Below are positions 23,407 to 32,879 of a stretch of DNA of 64,000 nucleotides, one piece after another (positions within the stretch are counted from its first letter, which is position 1; every line of letters begins with the position of its first letter). The stretch is from Nemertoderma westbladi (lineage: Eukaryota; Xenacoelomorpha; Nemertodermatida; Nemertodermatidae), in assembly GCA_032718475.1 (NCBI GenBank), contig JAUCBJ010002546.1, positions 1 to 64,000 of the forward strand. Direction: 5' to 3'. Under the pieces are notes generated by a model. It searched no databases, was not told the origin of the DNA, and saw only the letters and a list, made by a program, of their open reading frames with translations. Made by a program: the position numbers and the translations under genes.

Positions 23407-24594
23407 GGCACTAACTATGTTATGGGTACCCACTTTTTGACCATTTATTTGACAATGTTAATGGCTATTATCTTGAGGTTTTTTGTTTTAGAACATTAAT
23501 GTCATCTTCTGTTAGACTTAGCTATTGTTTTTTTTTATGGTAGCTAGTGATTTCTTTTAGGTAGCTACTGTTTTTAAAATTGCAAAACCAAATTTTTGGT
23601 ACCTAATTTTTAATCAATTTTTTTACCATGTTATTGGATATTATCATGATGTTTTTCGTTCTAGAACATAAATTTCACCTTCTGAGAGAGGTTACCTTTT
23701 TTTTTATTAAGGTAGCTAGTGTTTTCAAAGGTAGCTAGTGATCTTAAAATTACAAAATAATATTTTGGACCATGTTAATGGATATTATCAAGATGGTTTT
23801 TTGTTCTAGAACATAAATTTTTCACCTTCTGAGAGAGGTTAGCTAGTATTTTGTATTATGGTAGCTACCGGTAGTGTTTTTAAAGGTAGCTAGTGATCTT
23901 AAAATTACAAAATAAATTTTGTAGTGCCCCTTTTATTTAGACAATTTCCATATCATCAATATATTCTCGCAATTAATGAAAAGATAAATAAATCTAGTAA
24001 TAAGTAAAATAAGTAAAAACTCTATTTTGACATCTGCCTATATTTTATATAAAATATAAAAAACTAGCTAGTGAATAATTACTAGCTACTTTGACTATCA
24101 AATAAAAATTACTAGCTACACCATGACTCATAAATTATTCCATGCAAATATATAATTGAGAATTAAATTACCGGTATATCTTACATTTACTAGCTAATAA
24201 ATAGTACTATCTAACACAAAATTAAAAGTACTAGCTACCATCTTACTGTCAGAAGGTCAAATACTTGCTCTAGATAAAAAACCTCATAATAAAATACATT
24301 TTTACAAGAAAAAAGTTGGTCAAATTTTTTTTAAATTTTTCAATTATAATTTTTTTCACTAGCTAATAAAAAGTACTATCTAACACAAAATCAAAATTAC
24401 TAGCTACCATCGTACTGGCAGAAAGTTAAATATTTGTTCTAGAACAAAAAACCTCATGATAAAAGCCATTTTCATATGAAAAAATTTGTTTATAAAGTGG
24501 GTACCCATAACATAGTAGTGCCCAAAGGCACTACTATGTTATGGGTACCCACTTTATATTATGTTATGGGTACCCACTATTTATTAGTAGTGCC
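23407..24594. mobile_element. Non-autonomous DNA transposon, 8-bp TSD GTAACAAA
   Basis: The left end starts GGCACTAACTATG at 23407. The right end finishes TTATTAGTAGTGCC at 24594. The flanks are an exact 8-bp duplication, GTAACAAA, at 23399-23406 and 24595-24602. Inside, the left half (23454-23940) holds three tandem copies of a ~145-172 bp unit, starting near 23454, 23626 and 23771. Each contains a form of ATGTTAATGG(A/C)TATTATC, then GTTCTAGAACAT and GGTAGCTAGTGAT. The right half (24050-24500) carries the same unit in reverse, as CTAGCTACC, GTTCTAGAAC and CCTCATGAT. An internal terminus lies at 24523, then CAAA, then a 67-bp mini-copy (24528-24594) with its own ends GGCACTACTA and TAGTAGTGCC. 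No transposase is encoded. An 8-bp duplication fits hAT-like or other 8-bp-TSD families; the termini do not match the usual hAT CA-start. Confidence 0.88.
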
Positions 24595-24635
24595 GTAACA
24601 AATTTGTATGTTTTAGATTATGTACTGTAGTAGAT

Positions 24636-25097
24636 ATGGATGCTAATTTGAAATGGTTTACAGAACCTATACATTACAAGAATGCTGAAAAATGGCTTGC
24701 TCAAAGTGGGGATTATCGAGCAACATATATATTAGAAAAAGCAGGTGATACTGACAACAAATATCCAATGTGTTCTAAAAGTGAATTTGAAGAATGGATT
24801 GGGCAAAGGGGATATATCAGTTGTCATTCGAATAGATCAGCTCCTAGTAACTCAGATAGAGAACCAACAAATTGTAACAATGAACCTCCAGTTAAGATTG
24901 GGAATTACCCTGGAATGGTAGTGGATGTCGACACTGAAGAAAAACCCATAGATCCAGAACATCAACATTACATTGTAAAAATATTGAGTAACTGGCACGA
25001 GGCCGAAGCAAAAATCTATAACTACTTGGACCAACAGCTGGCTGATAAAAACAAGCGATGTGCGTCCCATGCACAGCACCCACACCATCACCCGTAA
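24636..25097 (+). CDS. Hypothetical 153-residue protein
   Basis: The frame opens with ATG at 24636 and ends at TAA 25095-25097. I do not recognise a family. The N-terminal ~55 residues (LKWFTEPIHYKNAEKWLAQS and onward) look like a compact helical segment with two Cys. The middle is Asn/Ser/Pro-rich and probably disordered. A segment near residues 110-140 (HYIVKILSNWHEAEAKIYNY) looks helical, and the tail is His-rich (HAQHPHHHP). There is no signal peptide or membrane segment. It begins 34 bp after the target duplication of the preceding DNA transposon. It may be a single-exon gene, one exon of a larger gene, or a chance frame. It is better balanced in composition than other short frames around it. 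Confidence 0.4.
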   Translation: MDANLKWFTEPIHYKNAEKWLAQSGDYRATYILEKAGDTDNKYPMCSKSEFEEWIGQRGYISCHSNRSAPSNSDREPTNCNNEPPVKIGNYPGMVVDVDTEEKPIDPEHQHYIVKILSNWHEAEAKIYNYLDQQLADKNKRCASHAQHPHHHP

Positions 25098-25434
25098 TAT
25101 ACATTTTAGGATAATTTTAAGTAACACACTCCCCAAGATCCAGCCAGGCAAACAGTCGTTTTTATGCAGATCTTAATGCACAAATGTTATTATCTATAAG
25201 TTAAGGGGTAGCTTCACCCTTTTTAGGATAAAAAATGCAAAAACCTTTTTTTAGTCGATTTTGTGTGCAGAATTTAATGGCGAATCCGAATATGTAAGTT
25301 ATGACTTCTCAACATGTTTAGTTTTGGAGATATGACAATTTCACTATGGAATGTTTCCATAAAAGTATGATTATCATTATTTTCCCCAAAAAATGTGTTT
25401 CCCGACTTAACCAGACCGACTAGAATTTGCCGAA

Positions 25435-25860
25435 CATCAAAACTGACACCGGAAATGAAATCAGCGACCCCGAAAAACCCCATAATGAAAAGGTTAGCTA
25501 GAATGTGTGTTTTTGTATGTTGACAAGCATTCGAACAGACAAAAAAACTGACAAGACAGACACCGACAAACAGCCAAACTGACAGATAGACAGACAAAAT
25601 TAAACCAAAAATCAAAACTGACACCGGAAATGAAATTTGCGACATGGAAAACCCCCAAAGAGAAACTTTTAGATATTTTGCGTGTTTTATTATATTTTAA
25701 CGGACAAACCAACAGACAGACATATTCCAACAGACAACGAGACAGACAGAGTTGATTTGTCCAAATTTGACATCACTTGACATCAAAACTTACATCAGAA
25801 TTGAAATCTGCGACTACGAAAACCCCCATAGTGAAAATTTCAGCTGTCTGCTTCCTTAAA
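25435..25860. repeat. Degenerate ~173-bp repeat, three copies
   Basis: ATCAAAACT(G/T)ACA(C/T)C followed by a GGAAATGAAATC-like stretch, GCGAC and GAAAA(C)CCCC(A/C)(T/A)A occurs starting at about 25436, 25611 and 25782, spacings of 175 and 171 bp. Between copies the sequence is rich in GACAGACAGACA. The same motif reappears in the opposite orientation near 34050 and 34215 and directly near 34370, so the family is dispersed in the window. The long minus-strand frames here follow from the repeat. Confidence 0.75.
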
Positions 25861-25984
25861 ATCATTCATAAATGACTATTTTAATTAATTCATATCGGCA
25901 GTCGCATAGAGACTGACCAATTTGCGCGGGAAGGTTCAAACTTTAAAAGCATTTCACTAGGAATATTTTTTCTCGTTTTTTGCT

Positions 25985-26257
25985 TCACGCAAAATCTATC
26001 TACTTCGTCATTTTTTATTCAATTCGTTTGAAACTAGTAGAGAGATTTTGAAATTTTCAGTGTAGGTTATGTTTTGGGCCGATAATGTGAAAAAATATCG
26101 GCCCGAAATAAAGTACATTTTATTTTTTAGTTTATATTACACGTCTGATCAAAATTTGAAAATTCTGTCTATAACTTTTATTGGTCAATATGTCAACACC
26201 ATTCACTGTAAATTTCAAAGGAATTGATTGAAAAATGACGGAGTAGATAGGTTTAGA
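25985..26257. repeat. Fold-back element with a central GC hairpin
   Basis: The left arm near 25991-26024 contains ATCTATCTACTTCGTCATTT. The right arm near 26222-26254 contains the near-perfect reverse complement (AAAATGACGGAGTAGATAGG). Between them, GGGCCGATA at 26076-26084 pairs exactly with TATCGGCCC at 26096-26104 around an 11-nt loop. It is noncoding and may be a MITE-like palindrome or a structured transcript. Confidence 0.75.
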
Positions 26258-26649
26258 AAAATGAAAATGCTACCCTTTTTTTCAGATAAATCTGAATAAA
26301 ATTGGAGGGAAATTCAAATTTATATTTTTGCCATAAAAAATATCATAAGAACTTACTAATACATACACAGATAATGCATTATTTCAATGCCTATATTCTA
26401 TATACAAACAAAACTCTTGCAATCCTCCAAAAACTGGAGGTGTCTCCAAAAAGGTAAAGCCCCCCCGTAAATTTAAAAATAAAACATGTATTACATGATG
26501 TTAAATAACGTGGAACATATTTTCATTATGCTCTCGATTCTTTATTAAATAAAATATCTCGAGTAGGGGCCTATAGTGAAAATAATGTTATATTTACCAT
26601 GCAATAAATAACTAATTCTTTTACAAAAAGAAAGTATTATTTTTTATCC

Positions 26650-26792
26650 AACTTTTTTATCCGCATTTTCGAGGAATAATAGAACATTTTTAAAAGAGTT
26701 CTACATTTTTTCCCATGTAGTAAATAATTATTTTGTCCGCATATGCGGACAAAAAATTATTTTATGTCCGCATTTTCGCGGATAAAAAAGTG
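26650..26792. repeat. Palindromic TCCGC repeat cluster
   Basis: At 26731-26754 there is a perfect 24-bp palindrome centred on GTCCGCATATGCGGAC. On either side, TCCGCATTTTCGAGGA near 26660 and TCCGCATTTTCGCGGA near 26769 are related hairpins. The flanks share a long T tract and TTTTTAAAAGA, so the cluster is itself an imperfect duplication. Confidence 0.7.
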
Positions 26793-27483
26793 AATTTTTA
26801 AAAGAATAATTATTATTTTGTTAGTTTCTCTTTATAGAAGGAAATTAGGCGTACATAAAATCCCGCCTTTTGCTGTTATATACATTAATGTTAATGTTAA
26901 AAATAAAACCAAAACATTAGTAAAATAGAGGAGTTAAAATAAAGCAAAGTCCCATTCCCATGTAATGAATAGTAGCCTTTATTATCACCGTATTACAATT
27001 AATATTCTTACCAATGTCTGTCTCCCTTTTGAAAGTTATTTTGAAATACCGGTATTTCTCTTATTTACGAATTATACTGTTAACCACATAACCAGCTGTT
27101 CAGTGTTCATTCTGATACCACACATTCACATTTATTTTCAATTAGATTTACCTGAAATCATTCACGAGTTTAGTATCGGTAGTCACAAGGCTAATTATGT
27201 CTAATTGATTTACCAACATATTTTCCAACTGTCTATCACATTCCCACATTATTTCCCAGCATATCACTACGCCATGCGTGTAGGCCCTACGTTTCGGTAT
27301 TTCTAAATAATGCCTAAATATAGAAATGACGTCTTTTGAAATTGTAATTTTAGGAAAAAATTAATATCTGAAAAAATGGATTTGGGGCCGACCTTAAGGT
27401 ACTTGAAAGCAACTTCGTTTAATGCAACTTCGGAAAAGATTAATATTTATTTTATGGGGTCCAAAAAATTTTGCAATTGGTGT
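26793..27483. other. AT-rich intergenic DNA, no supported gene
   Basis: A 79-codon frame at 26965-27204 has no recognised domain. GAAATACCGGTATTTC at 27043-27058 is a perfect 16-bp palindrome built on TACCGGTA. Nothing else was identified. Confidence 0.45.
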
Positions 27484-27511
27484 GGGAGGGGTTAGGGGTA
27501 GGGGCAGGGGG
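27484..27511 (+). other. G-quadruplex-forming motif
   Basis: Five G-runs of three to five bases are separated by one to three bases: GGG-A-GGGG-TTA-GGGG-TA-GGGG-CA-GGGGG. This meets the usual G3+N1-7 rule with one run to spare. It stands out in an AT-rich context about 90 bp before the LTR retrotransposon. Confidence 0.85.
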
Positions 27512-27602
27512 ATTTATAATTTCACTAAAAACACTACTAGTCCCTCAATCTTGGTTTAAATTTCTTGAAATCAATTTTTTTGATTCAGTATGATCTACTC
27601 TA

Positions 27603-27864
27603 CGCCAGCCGGTTTAGGCCCTGCCCGTCTATCTGCCATCCCTGGTACTGAGGGCACTGCCAACTACCAGATAGAAGTATAGGTCTGTCTGTGTAGTACC
27701 GGTACAGCACAGCGTGTTGCGTACCGATGACCGATCTGTTGTTGTTACTTCTTCTGACTGTTATTGCTTTATATATATATCTATACTCATTCGTGTATTG
27801 ATCAATATAGTTAACCCGCTTCACTCACCACATTGTTCCTTACGCTATTGCTTCACTTCTGGCG
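27603..27864 (+). repeat. 5' LTR, 262 bp
   Basis: It is identical to 33493-33754 except for AGGGC versus ACGGC near 27652 and CAGCG versus CAACG near 27711. The ends are a 6-bp inverted repeat, CGCCAG...CTGGCG, rather than the usual TG...CA. The LTR contains TATATATATATCTATA at about 27771-27786, a plausible TATA region. It should supply the promoter for the genomic transcript. Confidence 0.93.
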
Positions 27865-27882
27865 TGGTGTCACCGTGTGCTT
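27865..27882 (+). promoter_or_regulatory. Probable tRNA primer-binding site
   Basis: TGGTGTCACC follows the 5' LTR with no gap. TGG is the complement of the tRNA CCA end, and TGGTGTCA would pair with a tRNA ending TGACACCA, as many leucine tRNAs do. Pairing beyond eight bases cannot be confirmed without the host tRNAs. Confidence 0.6.
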
Positions 27883-27969
27883 CGTTTCCCACTCCTCGCC
27901 ATCTACTACAACAACAGATCCATCCACTCAGCCCTCCTTCAGTCCTTACGTTACCTACTTACCGTTATC

Positions 27970-29508
27970 ATGGCATTTAACGGCTCACTGAAGCCTCCCA
28001 AACTGGCTCCACTCAATAAATCTGAGACGATCAACTCCTTTGAGGTTTGGCGCCACAACATAACTTATTCGCTTGCGCTCCAACCTCAATTTGCGCAGTT
28101 CACGGTCCCGGGCACAACCTGGTTGCGCCAAACCCGCGCTATACCCTTCCGCGGTTTTGCCGACGACCCGGAAACTGTGGCCCCAGCCAACCGCCGTACT
28201 GCCCTTCAAAAGACCACGGCTCTAGATCTTATGCTCGGTCAGATCGCCAATTACGCCCCCGTTATCGCACGTAACTCGATCATTCGAGACTCCACGTCCT
28301 TGCCCTCTATATGGCAGGACATACGCCTCCATTACGGCTTCCAAGCGACCGGAGCTCATTTCCTCTCCTTCTCCGATATCTCTCTCCTTCATGAGGAGCG
28401 CCCCGAAGACCTCTTCCAGCGTTTATCGGCTTTTGTGGACGATAATTTACTCCAATGGGACGGTGGAATTTCCCACCACAGGATTCTCCCCGATGATGAC
28501 GAGGAGCTGTCCCCCTCTCTCGAGAACTTCGTTGTACTCATATGGCTCCGCCTTATCCACCCGGACCTCCCTCGATTGGTTCAACAACGGTATGGCACGG
28601 AGCTCCGGTCTCGTACGCTGGCCAGTATCAAACCCGAGATCTCCCAGGCTCTGTCTTCTCTTCTCGACGAGCTCCACACTGCCGCGGAAGTGCGTACCTT
28701 CCGTGCCCAGACTCGTCGGACCCCACCTACATCCTCAGGTCTCGGTCCGAGTTCCACTGGCCGCGGACTTTCCCGTTCCGTTCGCCAGTGTCCCCTATGC
28801 TCCCAGACTAAACGCACTCCCACCAACCACTTTCTCAGTGCATGCCCATTCCTTCCCCCTGCTGACAAGCGCTTTATCTCACGTGCCCATCTTGTCTACG
28901 TCGATGGTGACAACGACAATGACGCTTTCTATGAACAACCGGATAACGATAACGACTCCGTCGCCAGTCCACCTCCCTATCCGACGGTTAATATCGTCGC
29001 TGTACGCCCGAGTCCAACCTTTACAGCGCATTATAAAGGTAAACCCATCCAGGTTCTCCTCGATTGCTGCGCCGAATCCGACCTCATGTCACACGACGCT
29101 GCACTCCGACTCGGCGTTCCGATCTCGCGTGGCTCCCGCCAGATCCCGATCGGGGCCGACGGTTCCCCCGTTTCAGGTGTAGTTGGGGAGAGTTCCTTCT
29201 CCCTCACCCATAACGACCTCCAGTTTAGCTTCCGTGGACTCGTTGTCGACAGCCTCAACGTTCCACTACTCGCTGGCGTTCCATTTCTATCCACCAATGA
29301 TATTGGTATCCGTCCGGCCCAGTCACTGATTACCTTCGCGGATGGCAGTTCCATCCAGTACCCCCGGCAGGTCATCCCCGACCCACTATCCGTCGGACAA
29401 CGACCCAGATTCTGCGCGCCCCCATACGATCTTCCATTCTTCTCCCCGGCGACGCCCTCACATTACAGCTTCCAGCCCATCTCTCGGATTCCGACTCTCT
29501 CCTTGTGA
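27970..29508 (+). CDS. gag: Retrotransposon Gag with retropepsin-like domain
   Basis: This is a 512-residue ORF starting at ATG 27970. The frame is open further upstream but without a better start, and MAFNGSLKPPKLAPL is a sensible N-terminus. Residues 1-240 are the capsid-like helical region. Residues 274-292 form a CX2CX9HX4C zinc-knuckle variant (C274, C277, H287, C292), which would bind element RNA. Residues 350-465 are the aspartic protease: VLLDCCAESDLM at 362-373 and GVPFLSTNDIGI at 436-447. The expected catalytic D-(S/T)-G is D365-C-C here, which is unusual and may mean reduced or lost activity. The C-terminal ~45 residues overlap the pol frame. The protein would form the particle and, through the protease, mature Gag and Pol. 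Confidence 0.9.
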   Translation: MAFNGSLKPPKLAPLNKSETINSFEVWRHNITYSLALQPQFAQFTVPGTTWLRQTRAIPFRGFADDPETVAPANRRTALQKTTALDLMLGQIANYAPVIARNSIIRDSTSLPSIWQDIRLHYGFQATGAHFLSFSDISLLHEERPEDLFQRLSAFVDDNLLQWDGGISHHRILPDDDEELSPSLENFVVLIWLRLIHPDLPRLVQQRYGTELRSRTLASIKPEISQALSSLLDELHTAAEVRTFRAQTRRTPPTSSGLGPSSTGRGLSRSVRQCPLCSQTKRTPTNHFLSACPFLPPADKRFISRAHLVYVDGDNDNDAFYEQPDNDNDSVASPPPYPTVNIVAVRPSPTFTAHYKGKPIQVLLDCCAESDLMSHDAALRLGVPISRGSRQIPIGADGSPVSGVVGESSFSLTHNDLQFSFRGLVVDSLNVPLLAGVPFLSTNDIGIRPAQSLITFADGSSIQYPRQVIPDPLSVGQRPRFCAPPYDLPFFSPATPSHYSFQPISRIPTLSL

Positions 29509-32500
29509 CACCCCATGTGATTAACCAACGGTCGCACGTAACTCCCCCCAAGCCTTGGTTCTCCCCCATGCAGCTCCAACCCGCAGCCGGTTCCATTACC
29601 ATTCCAAACTCTGCTCCCTACCCCATCTTCATTCAACGGAACTCCCACGTCTGCTCCGCCCTACCCACCACAGCTACCCCCATGAAACAACTTGAACAGT
29701 CCTTACCCTGTCCCGAAATCCGCTCTGCTTCCGTTGTCTCCCATGACCCTCCACCTATAAAGGCAGTCCAGATCGACCCACAGGGCATCCTCTCTTACCG
29801 TGAGCGTGCTGCCTTCCACGATCTACTCGAGGAGTTTTCTGACGTCTTCGATCCCACGTACCCCGGATACAATGGGTCTGCCGGCCCATTCGAAGCTGTC
29901 GTCAACGTGACCCCTACGTTGCCACCTCAACGTAAAGGTCGTGTACCGCAAAACTCCCGTGACTGACTCGTTGAACTACAAGAGAAGTTTGACTCTCTCG
30001 AGCGTCTTGGCGTCTTCATTCGCCCAGAACTAGCCGGTGTCACCATAGAGTACTTGAACCCAAGCTTCCTTGTCGCTAAACCCAATGGAGGAACTCGGCT
30101 CGTTACGGCGTTCACGGAGATCGCCCAGTATTGTAAGCCCCAACCCGCACTCCTCCCAGATGTCGAATCCACCATTCGAGCCCTGGGTCGGTTCAAGTTC
30201 CTCGTTAAGGCAGACCTCACGAGCGCCTTTTACCAAATCCCACTCCATCGCAACTCCATGCGTTTCTGCGGCGTATCCACACCATTTCGTGGTGTCCGTG
30301 TCTACCGCCGCTGTGCCATGGGCATGCCCGGCAGCAAAACGGCTCTCGAGGAGTTGATGTCTCGCGTCCTCGGCGATCTCCTCGCCCAGGGATCCGTCGT
30401 CAAACTTGCCGATGATATCTACTGCGGTGGCGATACCATCCCCGAACTCCTTCTCAATTTCACCGCCCTCCTCCGCGCCCTACACCTTGCCGGGTTGCGT
30501 TTGTCCCCAAAGAAAACCATCATTTGCCCCCAAACTACCACCATCCTTGGTTGGGTATGGTCTAGCGGTTCCTTATCTGCTTCCCCACATATCACAGCCG
30601 CCTTATCCCACTGTCCTACACCATCCACCGTCCGCGACCTACGGTCGTTCCTCGGTTCCTACAAGGTTCTCTCCCGCGTACTCCCCCGGTGTTCTGCACT
30701 TATCTCTCCGCTCGAAGCCCTCCTTACCCCCAAGGCCGGCGACCCTGTCGCTTGGACTCCCAATCTCGAGTCTACATTTCGACAATCCCAAGCCGCCCTA
30801 CAATCCTGCAGGTCAGTAACGATCCCGCGTCCTACCGACGAACTCTTCCTTGTCACCGACGCCGCCTCGTCCGTCGATGGTCTAGGCGCAGTCCTCTACG
30901 CGAAACGTTCCAAAGAATTACTCCTCGCCGGGTTTTATTCCTGCAAGCTCAAGGCCCACCAACATACATGGCTTCCTTGCGAGTTGGAGGCACTCGCTAT
31001 AGCGGCCTCCGTTCAACATTTCCTCCCATATCTTATCGCCTCTTCACGCCAACCACACGTTCTCACGGACAGTAAACCCTGTGTCGAAGCATTCAAAAAG
31101 TTGTCCCGCGGCGCATATTCGACTAGCCCACGTTTATCGACGTTCCTCGCCAGCGCCAGCCAGGCCCGTGTCACAGTATCCCACATCAAGGGTTCTACCA
31201 ACCTCCCGGCAGACTTCCAAAGCCGCAACGTTCGGCCGTGCTCTCTACAGTCATGCCAGGTGTGCGCGTTTGTCGCCTCCACTATAGAGTCCCCTATTGT
31301 CCGTCTCATTGCAAAGTCAAACACCCCCTCCTCCTTGCCACACGACAACCATCCCCCAATGTCCCTCGTTAACACTGTCACTACCCCCCTCCCGAATTGC
31401 TTTATCGCTTCCGATAGCCCGAATCCCCGTCCCCTTTATGCCAGTCGTCCTGCGTGGCTCGCCACACAATGCGAGTGCCCCGACCTAATCCGTGTTGCCG
31501 AAAACCTCGCATCCGGCACCCGTCCCTCCAGACGCGATACACATAGCCATGATATCAAGCGTTACCTAGGTGTATGTTCTCTGTTATCCTCTGGCCTTGT
31601 CGTAGTCCACCAACAGCGCCCCTTCACGTCACCCTATGACATCATCGTCGTTGCCCGCTCTGCTCTTATTGGCTTACTAACCTCACTACACATCGAACTC
31701 CAACACCCTTCGCGTTCCCAGCTGCGTACCACCTTTTCCCGATATTTCTACACCCTGGACCTCGACCGCGCTCTCAATGAGATTACCGTGCAATGTCACC
31801 AGTGCATCGCCCTCTCAACTGCCCCCAAGCGTACCGTGCCCCAGTCATCCATTGACCCGCCCCCCATCGTCGGCCTATCATTCGCTGCCGACGTCCTGCG
31901 CCGCCATTCCCAACGTATCCTCCTGTTACGGGAAACGGTATCGTCGTACTCAAATGCCGTTATACTTCCGGATGAACAGAGCGATACCCTACGTGATGCC
32001 TTAATCACCCTTGCCTTTGGCATGTGCCCCCTTAGTGGCCCCCCGGCTATCATCCGCACCGACCCAGCCCCAGGGTTCCAAGCCCTCGCCAACGACCCAA
32101 TCCTCCTATCCCACCACCTCCTCCTTGAGATCGGATCCCGCAAGAATGTAAATAAAAACCCAGTCGCCGAACACGCTATCGGCGAGCTACTCACCGAGCT
32201 CCTCCGACTCCGTCCCACTGGCGGCCCATTCTCGTCTACATCTCTCGCAATCGCTGTTGCAAACCTTAACTCTCGTCTACGCTCCCCTGGCCTATCCGCC
32301 CGCGAGATTTTATTCCAGCGGGACCAATACACGGGCGAACAAATTCCTCTCGTCGATACCGAGCTCATAGCCTCCCAACATGAGCGACGCCTAGCCAGCC
32401 ACACCTCCAGCGCCCGCTCTAAGACCCCCCACCCTACGGTACTCCCAGGATTTACCTCCCTCAAGGTGGGCGACCTCGTCCATTTATATGCCGATTCCCC

Positions 32501-32879
32501 CCGTGCCGGCGCTCGTCCACGATATATCGTCAGCACTATCGATGACACGTGGTGTTCCGTTCGTAAATTCGCGGGCAGCCAGCTCCGCGCTCACGCATAC
32601 CGCGTCCGCCAGGCCGATTGTTTCCTTGTACCTCGTCTCCAACCGCCAACCATGTCATACACTGAGGATTCAGATTCCGAGGCTGATGAGTGTTCCACAC
32701 TCCACGCTCATGCTACACCCGGCGTGACACCCCCTGTCGCGTTCCAACCAGCCCTAGAGTCCACCCCACAGTTAGACGACGTCCCTGAGCAGCCATTGCA
32801 CATTGCTGCTCCATCTGACCCACCCAACACCCGTCCTCGAAGAGAACGCCGCCCTCCGCAATACTACGGGTTTCCCTGA
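29301..32879 (+). pseudogene. pol: Retrotransposon Pol (RT-RNase H-integrase), one in-frame TGA
   Basis: The frame is open from 29301, in -1 relative to gag with a 208-nt overlap, so expression as a Gag-Pol fusion would need a -1 frameshift. It continues to 32879 with a single stop, TGA at 29964-29966, just before the RT domain. Counting residues from the codon at 30054: RT motif ADLTSAFYQ has D54, and the catalytic box is LADD at 118-121. RNase H acidic residues are D269, E310 and D339, followed by ADFQSR near 386. The integrase zinc finger is H546, H551, C581, C584. The integrase triad is D613, D670, E706, with exactly 35 residues between the last two. A basic, DNA-binding-like tail with KVGDLVHLY (804-812) follows. 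The TGA sits in a context where a CGA codon with a CpG would give it by one transition. Apart from it, no lesion was found. Confidence 0.9.

Noticed and set aside
25274-25730. Minus-strand hydrophobic frames of 123 and 78 codons
   Set aside because: They arise from the degenerate ~173-bp repeat (GACAGACA complement) and lack a coherent domain.
27600-27824. Minus-strand ORF shared by both LTRs (also 33346-33714)
   Set aside because: It is a shadow frame of the LTR repeat with no protein features. Its presence in both LTRs follows from their identity.
28391-29182. Plus-strand 263-codon frame overlapping gag
   Set aside because: Out-of-frame shadow of gag with low-complexity Ser/Pro composition and no domain.
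31796-32548. Long minus-strand frame of 250 codons inside pol
   Set aside because: It arises from the GC-rich codon use of pol. The plus strand has clear integrase motifs over the same bases.
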